From: Patiria pectinifera
Taxonomy: Eukaryota; Echinodermata; Asteroidea; Valvatida; Asterinidae
Assembly: GCA_029964075.1 (NCBI GenBank)
Contig: CM057130.1
Span: 1,426,001 to 1,490,000 of the forward strand
DNA length: 64,000 nucleotides
Direction: 5' to 3'
Each line of letters opens with the position of its first letter. Position 1 is the first letter of the stretch. Of the stretch, positions 58,501 to 64,000 are shown in pieces. The notes beneath the pieces were generated by a model. The model made no database searches. It had not been told where the DNA came from and worked only from the letters and a program-made list of their open reading frames with translations. A program made the position numbers and the translations under genes.

Positions 58501-61500
58501 AGGTTAATTATAATAGGCCTTTCTTCAAACATTGGCTTTGTCGCTAAGTTTGATTTCCCAAATTTTATTTCTAAGTTTGGGAATTCTAGCTCTATTTTGG
58601 ACCATTGTCATCTACAGAAGCATCACATCACTGCCGTACAATAAAGTGCAAAGAGTGTGTATATGTATTGTGTGAGTGTGTTGGCAAGCTCTTCATGAGT
58701 TGATCACCCGAAAAGTGGGCGACTCGCCCGTGAAATGGGCTACACGCCTGTGATGTCGGCGACAGGCAGCAAAGCCACCTTGTTTTGCCGTAAGAAGCAA
58801 ACATTTGGAGTTCATCAAGCGTTGTGATTTGAGCAATGTCCTGTCCATGACAGGCTATCAGAGTCCAATCTTACGACTCTGCCGCCACACAGAAATTTGT
58901 CGTTACAGGATATACACTTGTTATCCTGTGAAATATAATGACCATCATCAAAGAACTTTTCTTTATTTATTCACCATATGAGACTTTGATTTGTTATCAA
59001 CATTTTCATGGACGATGTTGTCTTTCTTACAGGAGATGAAGGTAGCCTGTACTCACTTCCAGTGCGCTGCAGGGGCATTCAGCTACCTCAAGGACCATTT
59101 CCAGAGTTACATGAGTCCAGACATCTCATTTGATCTCATGACAATCTATATCAACCTCATGCTGGTATGTCTCCTCTCCTCTCTTCAAGCCCGCGGGAAC
59201 AGGGGGTGCTGTGGGTACCCTAACTTTTTGGATAGGAGTGCTGGAATATAATTCGTTCCTTTTAGTAGACATCAATGTACACCCCAGCACCCAGCACACC
59301 CTGGCAAATATGTGTTCCAGCGGGCTTGCCTCACTATAACAGCCTGTAGACTCATTCGACAGTCTCAGTTTGAAACCATTGCTGAGATTGAACCATGCTT
59401 GTGTACTCAATACTCCTTAAGTGCAGTGAGATATTTTAGTGTTTTTCCTAATGTCAGGATATCTTTGACTGAATTTTTAAAGAATCCCATTTGAAATTCA
59501 TGAAGTTTTACTGTAAAGGTGTTTTTACCCATTAATGTTTATATAGAGCAAAAGAAACGGGCATTTGAAGGGATGTCTTTAGGCAAATGCAAATATATAC
59601 CTTAGACCCTATGATGTTTGGGGCCCCTCAGCAGATCTCAAACTCTGCCAATTATTTTGTGGACTTTCATTTCCCCAATGTCACCCCTTGGCACATACCC
59701 CTCAACTTTAAGAATGCATGTGCTATGCACTCAAACATGGTTTAACCTCTTTTCTTTCAATGGATTAGTCTATTAATTGAAAGCTAGCCCCAAAGGTCTT
59801 TTGGATAGCTTTGTCAGTATTTGGTCAGTGTAATGGCCAGTTCACGCTCGGCACGACAGCGCAAACATGAACACAAATTTGTGATGTTACGGCAAGTTTT
59901 CAACTCTGGCAAATTTTGCTGCGAAAGTTTCATGACGTCAAATTCATTCGCCTTCGCATAAAGTATGAACAAGCCTTTACTTGGACGGCCTCAGCATGAA
60001 AATTTAGCACGTTGTTTAGACTCGGTGACTCAGTCACTGAGTCAGTTACTCAGTCAGTCAGAGGACAGTAGGTTGGCCCTTCAGACCCAGCAAAAACTTG
60101 CTATATTCAGGATTAAAGGTAGCATATCCAAAATAGAATATTCAAAAAGTAACTGACCAAATTATTGTTAAAAAGCTTACTTGGTTTAAAGATAGTAATG
60201 GCACTAAACTCCCTGTGAAATTGTTCTTTCTGGCATGCTGTCACTTTGAAGAAAACAATGAAATAAGATCATTTCAAAAGATGCGTCAGGTGATGCATTT
60301 TTGGAAATTTTTGTAAGTAGTTGGTTTGTAATTTGGCAAATCTGTGAATGGGTGCTTGCAAGTGTTGACACGATGCAAATGCACACGGTTGCTATCATTC
60401 GTCAATTAAATATGTGACATCGCGTAGCAGCAATCGGCTGAATGAGAATGTGTCCCAGATGCTGATTTCGGGTACAAGTCGAAACATGACTCGGCAACAT
60501 TTGAATTGAAATCGAGATCCTAGAGTATTGTTTTCTTGGAATATACAGCATTCACAGAGATAAAACTTCATTAGGTTGGTTGTTTAAGCACTCGTCTTTA
60601 AATTTTCAGCACTTTTGTTGCTTTAAATGAAAAAAAACCCCTCACAAATGACAAATGATCGACCCTACCTTTAAATTGTTTGTCTAGGGCCAAGCCCAAG
60701 AGTGTCTCCTGGAGAAATCCATGCAGGACAACCGCAAGAGTTCCCTAGTGTCCCGCATCAGCATGCAGGTGATTGAGTACTACCGGCAGGCACTCAGGGG
60801 CCTTGAAGACAGCAACATCAGCAGTCTGATGGGGTCCAGGAGGAGCAAGACGTGGAGGAAGACCGTTCAAGTCAAGATAACGCACTTCCTGAGTGTGGCC
60901 TATGTAAGTTCAGAATCTCAAACAATTCAAGTGTGTTGAAGACTGCATTCCAGAGTCACATCAAATCAAACAGTATTTAGAGTGACTCTAGTCAAACCAA
61001 AAAAGATTTTGTGCCAGACAGGCAAATTTTAGGGATTAATTTTCCATTGAGTAGACTTTTGAGTTGATCTGAATAACTACAACCGTAGATCTGTAAATTT
61101 GTTAAAAAAATCCAGGCTTACTGTGACAACAGATAGTTCCAGTGAGCAGCTTCATATAAAAACAAGCTCGATCAGAATTATCTTGGAAGCTGTGGACCAA
61201 CAAATTTGTGTTCATGCATGAGACACGTGATGGTGCCATGTAATTTCTGGAAGGAGTAGTGTTTTGAGTAAAAAAAAAAAAATCAGGTTTTTGACCCCAG
61301 TGACTCCATGATGACCTTTGACCCCAGTTTGGTCATGTGACATGTTGGGGCTGGGCTACTGATACTTTTGACAAAGTTTGGTTGAAATCGGTCAAAATAT
61401 GTAGGAGCAATAGACAATGTCAACATTTGCTACTAACTAACTAACAGACGGAGAGACAATGATTTGCTGAGCTGCTTTCCGGCAGCTAAAAATGTATAGC

Positions 61501-63250
61501 ACACTGTTGGTTTTTTTACACACTTTTTTGTATAGCAGTGTGTGAAATTTTGTTTTGCAACAGATTAAAATTGTCTAATTTTTCCTCGCAAAATCAAGGT
61601 AAATTGCTCCTTGAGCTCCTGTTGAGTGTGTGTTTGAATGACAGTTCAAAGGTTTTGGGTTCCTTTTGCTGATTCTCCCAGTGAGACCTTTGTAAACCTT
61701 TTACTTTTTTATCTTTCAGATGTACATGAGCAATCAAGCAGATGAACAACAGAAACACGGGGAGAGAGTGAGCTGGCTGCAGCAAGCCGTAGACAGACAC
61801 AATGAAGCCATGAAACTATCCAAGGTAAGGCTGTGTCAACATTTACTTGGCTGTGGCTTGCTATTACGCATGTACCTATGGAAGCCACTTCCCATAGACA
61901 CGTGTGTTACTGTTAGCCGCAGCCAAGTCATTCGGACACTGCCCAAGGACTGTGGCTACTTATTGGGGCAAAAGAAGAAAAAGGGCAAAAAAATCTTACC
62001 CCGTGGATGAGGCCGAAGAAGAGGAAGACGCTGAGGAGGATATTGTGATTTGTCTAACTGGCGGATCGTCGAAATCACCCAGGCAACTGATTTTCAAGCG
62101 TTTGTTGAAAGCGAACCATTGAAATTCTTTGCCCATGTCTGTTGAATGCCGAACTCTGCGACGCAAAAAATCTCGCTTTTGCTGTACTAAAAAAGTGCAA
62201 AGGGAAACGAGGCAGAGATGTTGAAATCCTCTGCACAGTTGTGACAAAAAGTTCAGTGCAAACTCAAATCCGAGCAACAGTTCTGGCGCGAATGTTTCAA
62301 CCGTTGTTACTAATCTTGGGACATTTCGGGTGATTCACAATTGCAGTGCGCCACCAAGAGTTTGCTCGCCGTGGCAAACTCTTGGTGGCGCACTGCATTG
62401 TGAATCACCTGAATTCATGGACTTGCAACTCAAGTGTATGCCGAATTAAGAACAAAGTTTCTATTTACTGACAGCTGAAACAGAAACTTTGTCAATGTTG
62501 TTTTGACCACGATGATTGTTTTCCTGCAGGGAGTGCACGAGGGCATCATGGAGGCCCTCGGCTTCACCAAGGACGTGGTCTCGGGCAAATTTCAGGCAGC
62601 AAAGAAGGATAATGATTTTGTGTACCATGATCAAGTGCCTCCATTTGAGAACCTCCCCGAAATCAAAGGTAGGGTTTTATGAACTCCTTGCACGAACAGT
62701 AGATGAAGCTGACACATTGTATGTGGACACTGGTTGGCAAGCGTATGGCGTGAAGTACGCGTGATTAATTGTATTATGAATATGCACTAATCATATTTGT
62801 AGATTGAATACGGTAAGCAATGCGCTATGATATGTTATGGCTTGGGAGTGGTCGTGAACATTGCGTGTGTGTAGTCCATGCTGAACCAAACGTGAAGTGA
62901 TTCCCCTTACCACCGGAGCGTTCCAGTAAAACTAAGCTTGTTACATAACCACACACTGTTGGACGTTAGGTCCGCATACCGTGAAGAAAACAGAAATGTT
63001 CTAATTTGTGCCTGGTCCCTGAAATGAACATACATGTTTTTGCATATTTGAACACGATTTCATGATCAGGTGCATCCTTGGTCAAAGCCTTGACCTTTCA
63101 ACCCTATGACGAGAGCATAGCGGGCCCAGACATCTTCAAGAAGCTAGTCCCCATGGAGGCCCACGAGGCATCCTCACTGTACAGTGAAGAAAAAGCCAAG
63201 TTGCTACGCCGAATCGGAGATGAAATTGAAGACAAGACCAAACACCTTGA
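52506..63250 (+). CDS. PTPN23: HD-PTP / PTPN23, 5' part (BRO1 domain), runs off the window
   Basis: Endosomal ESCRT-associated protein: its BRO1 domain binds CHMP4, and later domains (coiled coil, Pro-rich, phosphatase-like) lie beyond the window. Exons: 52506-52592, 55691-55765, 56259-56386, 57933-58059, 59033-59164, 60688-60903, 61720-61824, 62530-62668, 63070-63250, with all phases consistent (1190 bp, about 396 residues). The start MEAVPRM is identical to human PTPN23 and sits in a good context (ATCAAAATGG). Matching blocks include KYNEEIKQLDQLR, SRDFNGISTLKKYYGQLH, FDQACILYNLGVLHSVLGA, MKVACTHFQCAAGAFSYL, AQECLLEKSM, DEQQKHGERVSW, AKKDNDFVYHDQVP, AGPDIFKKLVPMEAHEASS and LYSEEKAKLLRR. These favour PTPN23 over ALIX/PDCD6IP. 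Introns 3 and 4 use weak donors GTTGGT and GTTAGA. The last exon ends in phase 2 at a GTAAGT donor. Confidence 0.95.
52670..53338. mobile_element. MITE carrying a CGACTCCG minisatellite
   Basis: Ends CAACTATAGAATGCAGGGCC and GGCCCTGCATTCTATAGTTG. Inside are two blocks (52836-52922 and 53038-53132) of irregular CGACTCCG / CGCCTCCGCCACTCC repeats, themselves a direct duplication with the GAATTGCGCCCTCTATCGG lead-in. Lies in PTPN23 intron 1. Confidence 0.8.
53551..54240 (+). mobile_element. SINE split by a MITE
   Basis: The tRNA-like head is GTTTGGTGTAGTGGTT up to 53570, resuming as GTAGTGGTTAAGCACAAG at about 54175 and ending with a B box AGTTCGAATCCG (54213-54224) and GCCGCCA. The break is exactly a 9-bp duplication. 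Confidence 0.75.
53572..54174. mobile_element. Mutator-like MITE inserted in the SINE
   Basis: About 50-bp inverted ends (TAGCCCCATAAATGTGGCCA and complement) flanked by GTAGTGGTT on both sides. Near its left end is a second large hairpin at 53629-53782 with about 70-bp arms (GCGCGCCCTCATGCGTATAC and complement). Confidence 0.85.
55541..55628. repeat. Hairpin 60 bases upstream of PTPN23 exon 2
   Basis: ACAGTATTTTGAATA.CTCAAC and GTTGAG.TATTCAAAATACTGT, extended by CAGA.GCT / AGC.ATCTG. Probably a small fold-back repeat. Confidence 0.7.
56869..57175. mobile_element. MITE with ACCCACAGATTCTGTG ends, copy 2
   Basis: Reverse orientation relative to 3562-3955: CGACTCGCTCTCGGCCAATC, CAGAATCTGTAGGTGAAGTG. 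The left end is diverged. Confidence 0.5.
57246..57318 (+). repeat. Direct duplication, about 37-bp unit
   Basis: CCAAGTCCATATTTCTATA..CTCTGTGTTCACACTC occurs twice in tandem in PTPN23 intron 3. Confidence 0.8.
57525..57690. mobile_element. ggttcatac-type MITE
   Basis: Left TAAAGCCCGGTTCATAC, right GAGTATGAATTGGCCTAAAG. The centre has TGACGTCATGAAG and TGACATCACAAATT. Right end matches the start of the repeat at 594. Confidence 0.65.
58112..58585 (+). repeat. Recent 240-bp tandem duplication in PTPN23 intron 4
   Basis: TTACCTGGAAGGGAGGCG starts at 58112 and again at 58352. The two units run nearly identical through TTTGTCGCTAAGTTTGATTT. It starts 53 bases after the donor of exon 4. Confidence 0.9.
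59831..59980. mobile_element. ggttcatac-type MITE, diverged
   Basis: Left TAATGGCCAGTTCACGCTCGG, right AAGTATGAACAAGCCTTTA, interior TGTGATGTTACGGCAAGTTT like the copies at 594-935. Confidence 0.5.
60114..60674. mobile_element. TTAAAG MITE in PTPN23 intron 5
   Basis: Ends ATTAAAGGTAGCATATCC and GACCCTACCTTTAAAT. Interior segments (TGCTGTCACTTTGAAGAAAA, TTTTCAGCACTTTTGTTGC) match 48659-49180 in inverse order. Ends 14 bases before exon 6. Confidence 0.7.
62329..62409. repeat. Near-perfect hairpin, arms about 37 bp
   Basis: GGTGATTCACAATTGCAGTG / CACTGCATTGTGAATCACC and GCGCCACCAAGAGTTTGC / GCAAACTCTTGGTGGCGC with loop TCGCCGTG. Intronic in PTPN23 intron 7. Confidence 0.85.
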
Positions 63251-64000
63251 GTAAGTTAAATCTAAACATGCAGCATTGGGTTCTTTATAACCAGCTCCTT
63301 TGAAAGTTATGGTACAACATTTGCTTTTGCTGCAAATGCAAGAATTGGACCGGTTTTGGGGAAAATAATTTATCGCAGCTATCGTTCCAGCAAATTGTTG
63401 AATGTTTAGTGTGCAAAGGTGCTGGTAAAACAAGGAGAAAAAACCCACTGATTGTTTCAAACATGAAAGAGCAGCTAACTAAATTTATCTTTCAAAAATC
63501 CCAGAGTCAGTTGTCACATGCTATGCCTGAGTGCCGGCTAAGTCATGGGAAAAAAATTGACATTCACGTTTGTGCCTCAAAAGCCAATTTTTTCCCAATG
63601 ATTGCCCGGCTAAGCGATAGTTAGAAAAAGATTCCGACAAAATTCCTCCTTTCTTGAAAATGACAGTACACCAGATGCTCTGATTAAACAGGATGCTTGA
63701 TACTGTTTTTACTTTCAATCAAGCAAGCTATTTTGTTAGTGGATGTTGTACAGAGTCTTTAAATACGCTGCTTCAGTATTTCAGCTGATATGGGTCTCGG
63801 GTCATTCGAAGGCGCATGAATGCGCAGAGAGACAGGCACACGACGCTCGCATGTTAATTACGAGTAGAACGTGCGTTCACGTAACATGACGTAACATCGC
63901 ATCAGCGATTTATCCTGAATAACCTTTGACCTGGACTACTTCAAGATACCGAACTGGCTTATTTTCATTTTTTGACGAGCTTGAATAATGTTTCATAATG
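63251..64000. other. PTPN23 intron continuing to the window end
   Basis: No further exon seen. It contains a small inverted pair at about 63533-63613 (GCCGGCTAAGTCATGGGAAA / CCCAATGATTGCCCGGC) and AT-rich sequence. PTPN23 exon 10 should begin after 64000 in phase 2. Confidence 0.5.

Noticed and set aside
61904..62122. Acidic ORF with a KKRAKK cluster
   Set aside because: Between two firm PTPN23 exons with no splice support; no counterpart in the BRO1 family.
52506..63250. ALIX (PDCD6IP) instead of PTPN23
   Set aside because: The start MEAVPRM and the CILYNLG.LHS.LGA, QECLLEKSM and EASSLYSEEKAKLL blocks match PTPN23, not ALIX.

Overview
The window is a piece of an invertebrate deuterostome nuclear genome, probably an echinoderm and most likely a sea star. 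The lineage call is inference from gene content, moderate intron sizes and dense MITE/SINE content; no marker gene settles it. All genes are split by spliceosomal introns, so most long ORFs are not genes. A single N at 30960 lies in a homopolymer and marks a draft assembly.

Four protein-coding genes can be reconstructed exon by exon with consistent phases. (1) Inversin (INVS), + strand, 1942-20927: 18 coding exons, 1061 codons plus stop, complete, with N-terminal ankyrin repeats, two IQ motifs and a D-box. (2) A short coiled-coil protein of 107 residues, - strand, 26800-24613: three exons, family not recognised. (3) A thyroid hormone receptor (THR), - strand, 46657-32898: two zinc-finger exons, hinge exon and four ligand-domain exons, plus a probable 31-bp first coding exon almost 10 kb upstream; 381 codons plus stop. 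(4) The 5' part of PTPN23/HD-PTP, + strand, from 52506 to beyond the window end: nine exons encoding the BRO1 domain. INVS and the coiled-coil gene converge. THR and PTPN23 diverge across about 5.8 kb that holds a nearly intact LTR retroelement.

The rest is introns and intergenic DNA rich in small mobile elements. These include TTAA-ended MITEs, fold-back elements, a TA-flanked pogo/Tigger-like MITE pair, Mutator-like MITEs with 9-bp target duplications, tRNA-derived SINEs, a LINE tail and minisatellites. PTPN23 intron 1 holds a three-level nest: a Mutator-like MITE splits a SINE that itself lies between long inverted repeats. The LTR element (48143-51770, minus orientation) has about 510-bp LTRs, a CATG duplication, a primer-binding site, one 304-codon ORF with a damaged integrase-type zinc-binding region, and two nested MITEs.

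Functionally, inversin acts at the primary cilium (inversin compartment, Wnt/planar polarity switching), THR is a ligand-regulated transcription factor, and PTPN23 acts with ESCRT in endosomal sorting. I see no operon-like or defence-like system. The most useful leads are the altered hormone-contact residues of THR, the duplicated THR exon fragment, a GC-AG intron in INVS, the unrecognised coiled-coil gene, and the transposon nesting.
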